A DNA stretch of 64,000 bases, taken from the NCBI RefSeq assembly GCF_023656565.1, contig NZ_JAMOKG010000004.1:62001-126000 (forward strand), given 5' to 3'. Shown piece after piece: positions 16,272 through 25,017 of the stretch. The notes under the pieces were generated by a model, which made no database searches, had not been told where the DNA came from, and was given only the letters and a program-made list of their open reading frames with translations. The DNA comes from Flavobacterium tyrosinilyticum. Its GTDB lineage: Bacteria > Bacteroidota > Bacteroidia > Flavobacteriales > Flavobacteriaceae. The position numbers and the translations under genes were made by a program. Position 1 is the first letter of the stretch. Every line of letters starts with the position of its first letter.

Positions 16272-17698
16272 AAATATCCAATTACTCGGAGCCACAATCC
16301 TCCTATTACCATATAGATAAAGAGCATAACCAAACCAGTTATAAGCCCTTTGACCCACCAGCTCTTTAGGTCAACGTAACCGCTCCCGAAAAATACGGGT
16401 GCCGGACCGTGACCATAGTGCGTTAAAGTTCCGTAAAGAGATCCGACAAAACCAAGCATAAATGCTAGCAATAATCCCGGAATTCCGAGCGAAACACCCA
16501 CACCAAGCAAGGCTGCGTACATTGCTGCAACGTGCGCAGTTGCACTTGCAAAAAGATAATGACTAAAAAAGTATACCAATATAATAATCGGGAAAGCCAT
16601 CTGCCAGCTTAATCCGCCAATTTCTGCTTTTACCAAATCGCTAAACCACGCGATAAAGCCTAATTCATTGAGCGAACTGGCCATCATTACTAGAACAGAA
16701 AACCACACAATGGTATCCCAAGCACCTTTTTCGGCTTTTACATCATCCCATGTCAATACTGAAGTTAAAAGTAAAATTACCAATCCGATAAAAGCTGTTG
16801 TTGTAGCATCAATAGAAAGTAGATCTCCTGTCATCCAAAGAAAAAGCAGAATAAAAAAGGTTAGCAACATCATCCATTCGTCTCTCGTGATCGCTCCCAT
16901 TTCCTTCAGTTTCTGCGTTGCAATCTGCGGTGCATCTCCAGTCTTTTTTAATTCTGGAGGATAAATTTTATACAGCACAAACGGAATTACAATAAAAGCA
17001 CATAATCCTGGAACAATTGCCGCTGCTGCCCAAGACATCCAGCTGATTTTTATTCCTAAATTAAGCGCAAACTTCTGACACATCGGATTACTTGCTGTTC
17101 CTGTTAAAAACATCGAAGAAGCAATCAGGTTCATATTATAACTATTTAAAGTTAAATAAGCTCCTAATTTCCTATGTGTCTCAGGTTTATCTGGCATCGA
17201 ACCAAAACTCATCGACATTGATTTCATGATTGGATAAACAATTCCTCCTCCTCTAGCCGTATTACTCGGAACAGCTGGCGCTAAAACCAAATCTGCCAAT
17301 CCTAAACCATACGCGAGTCCCAAAGAACTTTTTCCGAATATTTTTATGAATAAAAAAGCAATTCTGTTTCCCAGACCCGTTTTTATAAATCCTCTTGCTA
17401 TAAAAAATGAAATTCCGATAAGCCAGATTACTTTATCACCAAATCCTTTTAATGCTAATGTGATTGATTTTCCAGGATCTCCCGGAGCCAAAACCTGAGA
17501 CATTGCCGTTAAAGCAATTGCGATCATACACATTGTTCCCATCGGAGCCGCTTTTAAGATAATTCCTAAAATGGTAGCTACGAAAATGGCAAACAAATGC
17601 CAAGCTTCTGTTACAACCCCTTCTGGAGCCGGAACAAACCAAATGGCAACCAAAACTGCCAACGTAATTAGGGTCTGTGGAATTTTTACTTCTTTCAT
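16268..17698 (-). CDS. DASS/SLC13-family anion permease (dicarboxylate type)
   Basis: 476 residues with about 12 hydrophobic segments. Family marks are the two SNT-type motifs, VPSNTARGGG (about residue 145) and TGTASNPM (about 200), and the late SATAHVAAMYAALLGVG. These bind sodium and the carboxylate in INDY-type carriers. The closest relatives by pattern are the CitT / 2-oxoglutarate-malate translocators, so the substrate is probably a di- or tricarboxylate; sulfate or another anion cannot be ruled out. The porin gene lies 20 bases upstream on the same strand, so both should be co-transcribed as an outer/inner membrane route. Confidence 0.87.
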   Translation of the reverse strand: MKEVKIPQTLITLAVLVAIWFVPAPEGVVTEAWHLFAIFVATILGIILKAAPMGTMCMIAIALTAMSQVLAPGDPGKSITLALKGFGDKVIWLIGISFFIARGFIKTGLGNRIAFLFIKIFGKSSLGLAYGLGLADLVLAPAVPSNTARGGGIVYPIMKSMSMSFGSMPDKPETHRKLGAYLTLNSYNMNLIASSMFLTGTASNPMCQKFALNLGIKISWMSWAAAAIVPGLCAFIVIPFVLYKIYPPELKKTGDAPQIATQKLKEMGAITRDEWMMLLTFFILLFLWMTGDLLSIDATTTAFIGLVILLLTSVLTWDDVKAEKGAWDTIVWFSVLVMMASSLNELGFIAWFSDLVKAEIGGLSWQMAFPIIILVYFFSHYLFASATAHVAAMYAALLGVGVSLGIPGLLLAFMLGFVGSLYGTLTHYGHGPAPVFFGSGYVDLKSWWVKGLITGLVMLFIYMVIGGLWLRVIGYF

Positions 17699-17718
17699 AA
17701 AAACAAAAATTAAGTGAA

Positions 17719-18873
17719 TTAAATTCTGAGCTGTAACTGAATTAAAAATAAATTATCGTTGTAGGTTGACGTATCTGGAATGCTTTTATCGAATCTGTCA
17801 ATCTCAAATCCCATCTCGATACGCCCTGTATACGATTTTCCGAATTCTAAACTAACCATTGGCGTGTAAGTGGTGCGCACATTTGAATCGATTTTGTAGC
17901 TCGGATCAAAAGTTTCATAGCGACAAGAAATTTCAAATGCTGTGAGTTTTTTATAATCTACAACATATCTAAAATTCGGCAGAAAATAGATTCCCCGCAT
18001 TTGATAATCTGCAACATTATCTGTACGGCTAGCAACTGGCAAAGAATAATATAAATTATGATTTGTTCCTTGCTTATATTCGATTTGCAAATCGAAACTA
18101 AGCTTGTCCGTCATTTTAAAATCACTGGTAATATCTGCTCCTAGTGCAAAAACATCTTCTTTAAAGACTTTTCCAAAACCTCCGTTTAAACCCAGATTAA
18201 TTTTATGCTCTTTTGATAAACCAAAAACCCATCTTGAAGAATATTGTTTTCCGTTATCTTTATCCATTTCTGCATTTTTCCCATTTCCATTTAAAACAGA
18301 AACTGCATAATTCACTGGAATTTTCCCAACATCAAAAGCTCCTGTCGCCGATGCCCCAATTTGAAAACTTGTCCATCCATTTTTTCCAAATTCATAATAC
18401 TGATTCGAAAAATCAAAAGATTTAATAATATCTACCGGAACAAGCTCCTCAAGACCAAATGCTGGACGAAATTGCCCTCCTGTTAAAGCTATATATTTAT
18501 TAAAAGTATATTTCCCGTAGGCATTTTCAAGAACTTTTCCTTTGGGATCAGATTTAAAATCGGCTAAATTGACCAGAATTACAATTTCTGTAGTCTCGCT
18601 TAACTTTGTATTTAAACCCACACGCATTCTTTTTATGTCAAAAGAACTTTGAACTGCATCTCCCGTTGAATGATGCGTTCCTAAAACGTCTACATTGTCT
18701 CCAAAACTCTCTAGATATCTTGCTTGAAGAAGTCCTTTTAATTGAAATTGCGGATATTTTACTTCTTCACTCTCTTTTTTGTCAGCTCCTTGATTCACAT
18801 CTCCTTGGGCATATAAAAAAAATGGGGTTATAAAAAAAAGGAAAAAAAATGGCGTTAGTAGACTTTTATTCAT
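17719..18873 (-). CDS. Phosphate-selective porin O/P-type outer membrane protein
   Basis: 384 residues with a signal peptide ending LYAQG. The mature protein is a chain of amphipathic beta strands and follows the OprO/OprP pattern: FQLKGLLQARY, FDIKRMRVGLNTKLS, GQFRPAFGLEELVP, and a terminal strand ending LQLRI. Anion-selective trimeric porins of this type let phosphate or other anions through the outer membrane. It is the first gene of a two-gene unit with the anion permease, which suggests that both serve the same anion. Confidence 0.83.
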   Translation of the reverse strand: MNKSLLTPFFFLFFITPFFLYAQGDVNQGADKKESEEVKYPQFQLKGLLQARYLESFGDNVDVLGTHHSTGDAVQSSFDIKRMRVGLNTKLSETTEIVILVNLADFKSDPKGKVLENAYGKYTFNKYIALTGGQFRPAFGLEELVPVDIIKSFDFSNQYYEFGKNGWTSFQIGASATGAFDVGKIPVNYAVSVLNGNGKNAEMDKDNGKQYSSRWVFGLSKEHKINLGLNGGFGKVFKEDVFALGADITSDFKMTDKLSFDLQIEYKQGTNHNLYYSLPVASRTDNVADYQMRGIYFLPNFRYVVDYKKLTAFEISCRYETFDPSYKIDSNVRTTYTPMVSLEFGKSYTGRIEMGFEIDRFDKSIPDTSTYNDNLFLIQLQLRI

Positions 18874-19055
18874 AGGCTTAAATTAAATGAAACAGCAATG
18901 CTTATATAGTGATTTGAAAATCAGCGTTCTATTTTTGATCAAAAAACTTAATTAATTATAGTCAACACGAAATGGGAATACTAAAGTAACAAAAAAAGAT
19001 ATTTTATGTAAAAAAAATTGCATTAAAATACTGTTATAAATATTGCTGCAAAAAA

Positions 19056-19085
19056 AAAGGGCATAAGAATAAACTTATGCCCTTT
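19056..19085 (-). terminator. Terminator of the ABC-F gene
   Basis: AAAGGGCATAAG (19056-19067) pairs with CTTATGCCCTTT (19074-19085) around six bases; the minus strand continues with a T tract. Confidence 0.88.
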
Positions 19086-19106
19086 GAAAATTATATTGAA
19101 AAAATA

Positions 19107-20741
19107 CTATTTCTCGATCTCTCTCATAGAATCCATTTTCTTATGCGCTAAGAAACCAGCAACATCTTCAAAGTGTTCTTTAACTCTTTTATTTCCGAAT
19201 TCAAAAACTTTAGTCGCTAATCCGTCAAGGAAATCACGGTCGTGAGAAACCAGGATCAAAGTTCCGTCGAAATCGCGTAAAGCATCTTTAATGATGTCTT
19301 TGGTTTTCATATCCAAGTGATTCGAAGGCTCATCTAGAATTAATAAGTTAACTGGCTCCAACAATAATTTAATCATTGCCAAACGAGTTTTCTCTCCTCC
19401 AGAAAGCACTTTTACTTTTTTAGTAATATCATCACCTTGAAACATGAAAGCTCCTAAAATATTTTTGATTTGTGTTCTGATATCACCAACTGCAATGCTA
19501 TCGATTGTTTCAAAAATGGTAGCATTTTCATCTAATAAAGCCGCTTGATTTTGAGCAAAATATCCGATTTGTGCGTTATGACCAATTTCTACGCTTCCAG
19601 AATCAACGCCGATTTCTTTCATAATAGCTTTAATCATTGTCGATTTTCCTTCACCATTTTTTCCAACGAAAGCTACTTTCTGACCGCGTTCAATTACAAT
19701 GTTTGCATCTTTAAACACTACATGATCTCCGTAAGCTTTAGACATTTCTTTTACAATAACAGGATATTGTCCAGAACGTGCTGCTGGCGGGAATTTTAAT
19801 CTTAATGCCGATGTGTCAACTTCGTCAACCTGAACAATTTCTAATTTTTCAAGCATTTTTACACGAGACTGAACGGCATCTGTTTTAGAGAATGTTCCTT
19901 TGAAACGGTCAATAAAAGCACGGTTTTCTGCAATCATTTTTTGCTGCTCATCATATGCCTTTTGCTGGTGAATTCTACGATCTTTTCTTAATTCTAAATA
20001 ATGAGTATATTTTGCTTTATAATCATAAATCCTTCCCATTGTAACCTCAATAGTACGATTGGTGATATTATCAACAAAAGCTCTATCGTGCGAGATTACC
20101 ACTACAGCTTTAGCTTGGTTTAGCAAAAATTCCTCTAACCACTGAATACTTTCGATATCCATATGATTCGTTGGCTCATCCAGCAAAATCAAGTCAGGTT
20201 TTCTCAATAGAATTTTAGCCAATTCGATACGCATTCTCCATCCCCCTGAAAATTCAGAAGTTTGACGCCCAAAATCTTCACGTTCAAAACCTAAACCAAC
20301 CAAAATTTTCTCAACTTCAGCTTCGTAGTTTACTTCTTCAATTGCATAAAATTTTTCGCTTAAGTCAGAAACTCTTTCGATCAATTTCATGTATTCGTCA
20401 CTTTCATAATCTGTACGAACTGTCAATTGCTCATTAATAGCATCGATTTCAGCTTTCATTGTAAAAATCTCACTGAAAGCTTTTGATGCTTCTTCCATAA
20501 CCGTTGCCCCGTCTTCAGTAAGCAAATGCTGTGGCAAATAAGCGATTACAGCTTCTTTTGGAGCAGAAATACTTCCGGTTGAAGGTTTGTTTGCACCTGC
20601 AATTATCTTTAAAAGTGTAGATTTTCCCGCACCATTTTTACCCATAAGGGCAATTTTGTCATTTTCATTAATAGCAAAAGAAACATCGCTAAAAAGTGTA
20701 GTTCCGCCAAACTGAACCGAAATATCGTTAACTGTAATCAT
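19107..20741 (-). CDS. ABC-F family ATPase
   Basis: 544 residues, soluble, with two ABC domains in one chain and no membrane segment. Domain 1: Walker A GKNGAGKST, signature FSGGWRMRIELA, Walker B LILLDEPTNHMD. Domain 2: GKNGEGKST, LSGGEKTRLAM and LLILDEPSNHLD. A charged linker with KTDAVQSRVKMLEKLE lies between at about 265-300. ABC-F proteins act on the ribosome, as translation factors (EttA, YbiT, Uup types) or as antibiotic-protection proteins. The length and a short linker fit a housekeeping YbiT-like member better than a resistance factor, but this is not certain. Confidence 0.9.
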   Translation of the reverse strand: MITVNDISVQFGGTTLFSDVSFAINENDKIALMGKNGAGKSTLLKIIAGANKPSTGSISAPKEAVIAYLPQHLLTEDGATVMEEASKAFSEIFTMKAEIDAINEQLTVRTDYESDEYMKLIERVSDLSEKFYAIEEVNYEAEVEKILVGLGFEREDFGRQTSEFSGGWRMRIELAKILLRKPDLILLDEPTNHMDIESIQWLEEFLLNQAKAVVVISHDRAFVDNITNRTIEVTMGRIYDYKAKYTHYLELRKDRRIHQQKAYDEQQKMIAENRAFIDRFKGTFSKTDAVQSRVKMLEKLEIVQVDEVDTSALRLKFPPAARSGQYPVIVKEMSKAYGDHVVFKDANIVIERGQKVAFVGKNGEGKSTMIKAIMKEIGVDSGSVEIGHNAQIGYFAQNQAALLDENATIFETIDSIAVGDIRTQIKNILGAFMFQGDDITKKVKVLSGGEKTRLAMIKLLLEPVNLLILDEPSNHLDMKTKDIIKDALRDFDGTLILVSHDRDFLDGLATKVFEFGNKRVKEHFEDVAGFLAHKKMDSMREIEK

Positions 20742-20806
20742 TTGTGTTTGTTAATTTGTTTAATCGGTTAATCGTTTATCTGACTACCCATTTTTTTTTC
20801 GTGCTG

Positions 20807-20836
20807 CAAAGATAGATTAATTAGATAATTAGGCAA
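20807..20836 (-). promoter_or_regulatory. Promoter of the ABC-F gene
   Basis: On the minus strand TTG (20836-20834) and TATCTTTG (20814-20807) are 19 bases apart. The -33 TTG lies within one arm of the inverted repeat at 20834-20855. Confidence 0.65.
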
Positions 20837-20855
20837 TTTGAAAATTAGATAATTA
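20834..20855. repeat. 22-bp inverted repeat, left copy
   Basis: Begins CAATTTGAAAATTAG; its exact reverse complement is at 21519-21540, on the other side of the PepSY-like gene. Confidence 0.85.
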
Positions 20856-20986
20856 TGAAAATGTGTTGTCTAGATAATTTACTAATTAAAGAATCCCTTA
20901 ATCGTAAAGAACGAAACCCTTTCGGTTTTTTAATATTTTAAAATTTTAGTCTTAACTTGTACTATAATTTTAAAAATCAGCAAAAT

Positions 20987-21430
20987 ATGAGAACAAAATT
21001 AAAACTGACAATCTGCTTAATTACGGGATTACTATTTGGACTTACTGCAAATGCACAAAAAACTGTAATTAAAAAAGAGGCTTTACCGGGAAACGCACAA
21101 ACATTCTTAAAAACGCATTTTGGATCTAAGAAACCGAGCTATATATTAGAAGACAAAGAAATTCTATCTACAGAATACAAAGTGCAATTTAGCAATCAAA
21201 CAGAAATTGAATTTGACAAAAAAGGAAATTGGAAAGAAGTGGATGCTAAAACTGGAAAAGTTCCAAAATCTACTATCCCTAAAAAAATTGCTTCTTATAT
21301 AAAAGAAAATTTTCCTAAAGAAGACGTAACCAAAATCGAAATTGGTTCTTCTGGTTATGAAACAAAATTAACCAATGGTTTAGAATTAAAATTCAATTTA
21401 AAAGGGGATTTCACTAAGATTGACAAATAA
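20987..21430 (+). CDS. PepSY-like domain protein, secreted
   Basis: 147 residues from ATG 20987, which begins a good signal peptide (MRTKLKLTICLITGLLFG, cut after ANAQ). An upstream ATG at 20957 would only add ten polar residues before it. The mature part holds two similar units of about 60 residues with YKVQFSNQTEIEFDKKGNWKEV and YETKLTNGLELKFNLKGDFTKI, the doubled PepSY-like (DUF2874) pattern. These periplasmic proteins are thought to bind or inhibit other proteins; the partner here is not known. Confidence 0.78.
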   Translation: MRTKLKLTICLITGLLFGLTANAQKTVIKKEALPGNAQTFLKTHFGSKKPSYILEDKEILSTEYKVQFSNQTEIEFDKKGNWKEVDAKTGKVPKSTIPKKIASYIKENFPKEDVTKIEIGSSGYETKLTNGLELKFNLKGDFTKIDK

Positions 21431-21481
21431 GTTAATTTGAAAATGTGTCAATTAGAAAATTCTCAAAACTTTAAAATAACA

Positions 21482-21517
21482 AAACCCGACAGGTTTCAAA
21501 AACCTATCGGGTTTGCT
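21482..21517. terminator. Bidirectional intrinsic terminator
   Basis: Arms at 21482-21496 and 21500-21514 (AAACCCGACAGGTTT and near complement) with a 3-base loop between the convergent PepSY-like and GlmU-like genes. Confidence 0.85.
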
Positions 21518-21518
21518 A

Positions 21519-21540
21519 TAATTATCTAATTTTCAAATTG
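21519..21540. repeat. 22-bp inverted repeat, right copy
   Basis: Exact reverse complement of 20834-20855. It lies directly behind the terminator and before the GlmU-like gene's end. Confidence 0.85.
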
Positions 21541-21553
21541 ACTAATTACCTCA

Positions 21554-22729
21554 TTAATCTTTTCTCCATTTTTTTGTTTCTTCAAAAATGTGCTCCATAA
21601 TTGCAACTTCCGTTGCATCGAATTCTACATTTCTTCGGCTCATCACTAACCTCGCTGTTTCAAAAGCTTTTTTAGTTACGTAAGTTGTAAAACCTGCCGC
21701 TCCGCCCCAAGAAAAACTTGGAACAAAATTTCGAGGAAATCCAGAACCAAAAATATTAGCGCTTACACCAACAACAGTTCCTGTATTAAACATTGTATTG
21801 ATTCCGCATTTACTGTGATCTCCCATCATCAAACCGCAAAACTGTAGTCCGGTTTTAGCAAAACCTTCTGTTTCGTAGCTCCATAATTTTACTTCTTCGT
21901 AATTGTTTTTTAGGTTTGAGTTATTAGAATCTGCTCCAATGTTACACCACTCACCCAGAACAGAATCGCCTAAAAATCCTTCATGCCCTTTATTTGAATT
22001 GGCAAAAAGAACTGAGTTTTTAACTTCTCCGCCTATTCTCGATCCTGGCCCAACAGTGGTTGCGCCATAAACCTTCGCCGACATTTTTACCATTGCATTT
22101 TCGCATAAAGCAAAAGGTCCTCGAATAACCGTGCCTTCCATAATTTCGGTATTTTTACCTATATATATAGGACCTGTCGATGCATTTAAAGTTACAAACT
22201 CTAATTTTGCACCTTCTTCAATAAAAATATTTTCTGGAGCAATTACATTAACGCTTTTAGGAATGGGTTGCGAAGTACGATCTTCTGTCAAGTATTTAAA
22301 ATCTTGACGAATCGCCGCATCGTTTTTTGAGAAAATATCCCAAGTATGCTCTATTGTAATACAATCTTCATTGTACTGAATAATTTCATAAGAATCAAAA
22401 TCGACTTCTTCTTGGTTTTCGTTTGCAAAAAATGCAATTACATCTTCACCTTTAAAGATTGCTTGGTTTTCTGTTAAATTAGAAACCATCTCTGCAAGAA
22501 TATCATTTGGCAAATACGCTGCGTTGATCATTATGTTTTCTTCCAATTCAACCATTGGGAATTTTTCAGACAAATATTCTTCGGTTATAGTTGTAATTGT
22601 AGAACCTAGATATTTTTCCCATTTCTGGCGAATTGTCATTATTCCTACCAAAATATCAGCTACCGGCCGTGTAAAAGTAAAGGGTAATAAAGCATTTCGA
22701 ACGGGACCGTCGAAAAGAATGTAGTTCAT
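21554..22729 (-). CDS. Alternative GlmU-type sugar nucleotidyltransferase / acetyltransferase
   Basis: 391 residues. The N-terminal half begins NYILFDGPVRNALLPFTFTR, the divergent start typical of the Bacteroidota GlmU-like family, not the usual LAAGxGTRM loop. The C-terminal half is a left-handed beta-helix with hexapeptide repeats (for example APENIFIEEGAKLE, GPIYIGKNTEIMEG, GSRIGGEV, GDHSKCGINTMFNTG). It is thought to take the place of GlmU in making UDP-N-acetylglucosamine for cell wall and LPS. On the minus strand TAACTTTG (22781-22774) is a probable -7 element. Confidence 0.83.
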   Translation of the reverse strand: MNYILFDGPVRNALLPFTFTRPVADILVGIMTIRQKWEKYLGSTITTITEEYLSEKFPMVELEENIMINAAYLPNDILAEMVSNLTENQAIFKGEDVIAFFANENQEEVDFDSYEIIQYNEDCITIEHTWDIFSKNDAAIRQDFKYLTEDRTSQPIPKSVNVIAPENIFIEEGAKLEFVTLNASTGPIYIGKNTEIMEGTVIRGPFALCENAMVKMSAKVYGATTVGPGSRIGGEVKNSVLFANSNKGHEGFLGDSVLGEWCNIGADSNNSNLKNNYEEVKLWSYETEGFAKTGLQFCGLMMGDHSKCGINTMFNTGTVVGVSANIFGSGFPRNFVPSFSWGGAAGFTTYVTKKAFETARLVMSRRNVEFDATEVAIMEHIFEETKKWRKD

Positions 22730-22841
22730 AAATAATTGAGTGTTTGTTAAAATTTGATTTGGTTACCTGGCACCAAAGTTACAAATATTTTACCGGTTAG
22801 TAAAAAACCACTTTAACGAAAAGTAATATTTAACGCATAAA

Positions 22842-22869
22842 AAAAGCCTTCCGGAATGGGAAGGCTTTT
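22842..22869 (-). terminator. Terminator of rpmE2
   Basis: AAAAGCCTTCC (22842-22852) pairs with GGAAGGCTTTT (22859-22869); the minus strand has a T tract after it. Lies 20 bases behind the rpmE2 stop. Confidence 0.85.
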
Positions 22870-22888
22870 GTATAATGTAAAACAGCTA

Positions 22889-23143
22889 TTATTTTTTAGC
22901 GTGTTTAGCGTATTTAGTTTTGAATTTATCAATACGTCCTGCAGTATCGATAAGTTTAGATTTACCAGTATAAAAAGGGTGAGATGTTCTAGAAATCTCC
23001 ATTTTTACAACTGGATACTCAACTCCGTCAACTTCAATTGTTTCTCTTGTATCTGCAGTAGATTTAGTGATAAAAACGTCATCATTAGACATGTCTTTAA
23101 ATGCAACTAATCTGTAATTTTCTGGGTGAACTCCTTTTTTCAT
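22889..23143 (-). CDS. rpmE2: 50S ribosomal protein L31 type B
   Basis: 84 residues beginning MKKGVHPENYRLVAFKDMS, with the type B signature ISRTSHPFYTGKSKLIDTAG. The zinc-binding cysteines of the ordinary L31 are missing, as is normal for type B. Such paralogues replace zinc L31 when zinc is scarce in some bacteria; in this phylum type B is commonly the only form. Own promoter (23263-23291) and terminator. Confidence 0.96.
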   Translation of the reverse strand: MKKGVHPENYRLVAFKDMSNDDVFITKSTADTRETIEVDGVEYPVVKMEISRTSHPFYTGKSKLIDTAGRIDKFKTKYAKHAKK

Positions 23144-23262
23144 CTTGTCTTTTTATTTATTGTTAATAGAGCATCTTCATTTTGAAGCTTTTTCATGGTT
23201 AGAAAAAGGTATAAACAAACAATACTCTTTTTTGTTTAAAAATTTAATTATTTTTGAGTGTG

Positions 23263-23291
23263 CAAATTTACAATTCTTTTTTAATAAACAA
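23263..23291 (-). promoter_or_regulatory. Promoter of rpmE2
   Basis: Minus-strand TTG (23291-23289) and TAAATTTG (23270-23263), 18 bases apart; leader about 115 bases. Confidence 0.6.
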
Positions 23292-23394
23292 ACAGTTAGC
23301 TTACTTTTTTTTAGTTTATTTCGAAAAGCTTTTTTTATATCCGATTATAGTGGGAATTACTATATTTGTGGATTAATTTTAAACCTATCAAAAT

Positions 23395-23925
23395 ATGATT
23401 AATGAAGTTATAAAAAAGAACGGCGTTACTTACGGAATCATCTTAGGAATTATTCTGGCATTAATTACAGCAACTATCTATGCCGTAGATTTAAAATTAT
23501 TTGTTTCAGGCTGGATTGGCGGTTTAACTTTTGTTATTTATGTAGTAATTGGAATCTTATTACTTACTAAAACAAAAAAAGACATCAATGGTTTTTTCTC
23601 TTTCAAAGACGCTTTTACAACCTTCTTTATAACTACAATAATTGCTCTTGCAATTTCTACTTTATTTAGCATCCTATTATTTAATGTAATTGATCCTGAA
23701 GCAAAAACAACTATAAGCGAATTATTGGTTAAATACATGGCTGAAACATTGCAGAAATTTGGAACTCCAGCCGCTAAAATAAATGAAGCATTAGCTAAAA
23801 TGAAAGAAAACAATCCTTTCTCAACTGTTGAACAGTTAAAAGCTCTTATTTTCAGTATTATTGGCTATTCAATCTTAGGATTAATTTTAGCAGCATTTTT
23901 TAAAAGCAAATCTACACAAGAATAA
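23395..23925 (+). CDS. DUF4199 family membrane protein
   Basis: 176 residues with four hydrophobic segments (about 13-33, 40-60, 72-95 and 148-168) and a soluble loop of about 50 residues between the third and fourth. This is the layout of DUF4199, a Bacteroidota family of unknown function. It is followed after 8 bases by a GT2 glycosyltransferase; the pair recurs in this group as far as I recall. A possible role beside the transferase in lipid-linked sugar handling is only an inference. TATATTTG at 23361-23368 is a probable -7 element. Confidence 0.78.
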   Translation: MINEVIKKNGVTYGIILGIILALITATIYAVDLKLFVSGWIGGLTFVIYVVIGILLLTKTKKDINGFFSFKDAFTTFFITTIIALAISTLFSILLFNVIDPEAKTTISELLVKYMAETLQKFGTPAAKINEALAKMKENNPFSTVEQLKALIFSIIGYSILGLILAAFFKSKSTQE

Positions 23926-23933
23926 AAATATAA

Positions 23934-24890
23934 ATGAATTTATCTATACTTATACCACTTCTAAACGAGGAGGAATCACTTAAAGAACTCTATACATGGA
24001 TCATTAAAGTGATGCAGTCTAACAATTACTCTTATGAAATCATTTTTGTAGATGATGGTAGTACAGATAATTCTTGGCAGATTATTGAAGGTTTCTCTAA
24101 CGAAAACCCTAGTGTAAAAGGGATTCGTTTCATGAAAAACTTCGGAAAATCTCAAGCTTTACATGCTGGTTTTGCAAAAGCAAAAGGTGATGTTATTATT
24201 ACCATGGATGCCGACTTGCAAGACAGTCCAGACGAAATTCCTGAATTGTATGAAATGATTATAAATCAGAAATATGATTTGGTTTCTGGATGGAAAAAGA
24301 AACGTTACGATTCTGTTGTGGCCAAAAATCTTCCTTCAAAATTATTTAACTGGGCGGCTAGAAAAACTTCTGGCGTTGAGCTAAACGATTTTAACTGCGG
24401 ATTGAAAGCCTACAAAAATGTCGTGGTAAAAAACATCGAAGTTTCTGGCGAAATGCACCGCTATATTCCAGTTTTGGCTAAAAATGCTGGATTTGGAAAA
24501 ATTGGCGAAAAAGTAGTCATTCACCAAGCTAGAAAATATGGTGAAACAAAATTCGGAATGGAACGTTTTATAAACGGTTTCTTGGATTTGATTACGATTT
24601 GGTTTTTATCAAGATTCGGAAAAAGACCTATGCACTTATTTGGTGCAATGGGTTCGTTAATGTTTATTATCGGATTTTTATCTGCAGGATACATTGGCGT
24701 TTCCAAACTATACCATATGTATACTGGAATGAAATACACTTTGGTTACCAACAACCCATGGTTTTACATTGCTTTAACCACTATGATTCTTGGTACTCAA
24801 TTATTTTTAGCAGGTTTCTTAGGCGAAATTATTCTAAGAACCAAAAGCAATGAAGCACGTTACAAAGTAGCTCGAGAGGTTAATTTTTAA
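23934..24890 (+). CDS. Family 2 glycosyltransferase, polyprenyl-phosphate type
   Basis: 318 residues. The GT-A catalytic domain is N-terminal: SILIPLLNEEESL, FVDDGSTDNS, and the metal/sugar-binding TMDADLQDSPDEIPELY. Two membrane helices at about 232-258 and 276-300 follow, the plan of GtrB/DPM1-like enzymes that put a sugar on a polyprenyl phosphate at the inner membrane. Donor and acceptor cannot be fixed from sequence. Transcribed together with the DUF4199 gene. Confidence 0.9.
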   Translation: MNLSILIPLLNEEESLKELYTWIIKVMQSNNYSYEIIFVDDGSTDNSWQIIEGFSNENPSVKGIRFMKNFGKSQALHAGFAKAKGDVIITMDADLQDSPDEIPELYEMIINQKYDLVSGWKKKRYDSVVAKNLPSKLFNWAARKTSGVELNDFNCGLKAYKNVVVKNIEVSGEMHRYIPVLAKNAGFGKIGEKVVIHQARKYGETKFGMERFINGFLDLITIWFLSRFGKRPMHLFGAMGSLMFIIGFLSAGYIGVSKLYHMYTGMKYTLVTNNPWFYIALTTMILGTQLFLAGFLGEIILRTKSNEARYKVAREVNF

Positions 24891-25017
24891 TTTTTTTGTC
24901 TTTATGCAGTATTTTTTTTTAAAATCCGTTTTTTAAATAAGACACAAAAATATTGCATACAGCACCATTAACCCTCTGTAAAAATCTATTTTTAAATAAA
25001 TAAAAACGAAATCAAAA

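Noticed and set aside
19107..20741. Antibiotic-resistance ABC-F
   Set aside because: Linker short and YbiT-like; nothing nearby suggests a resistance function.
22856..23110. Plus-strand ORF opposite rpmE2
   Set aside because: It is the antisense of the ribosomal protein gene and includes its terminator; no independent support.
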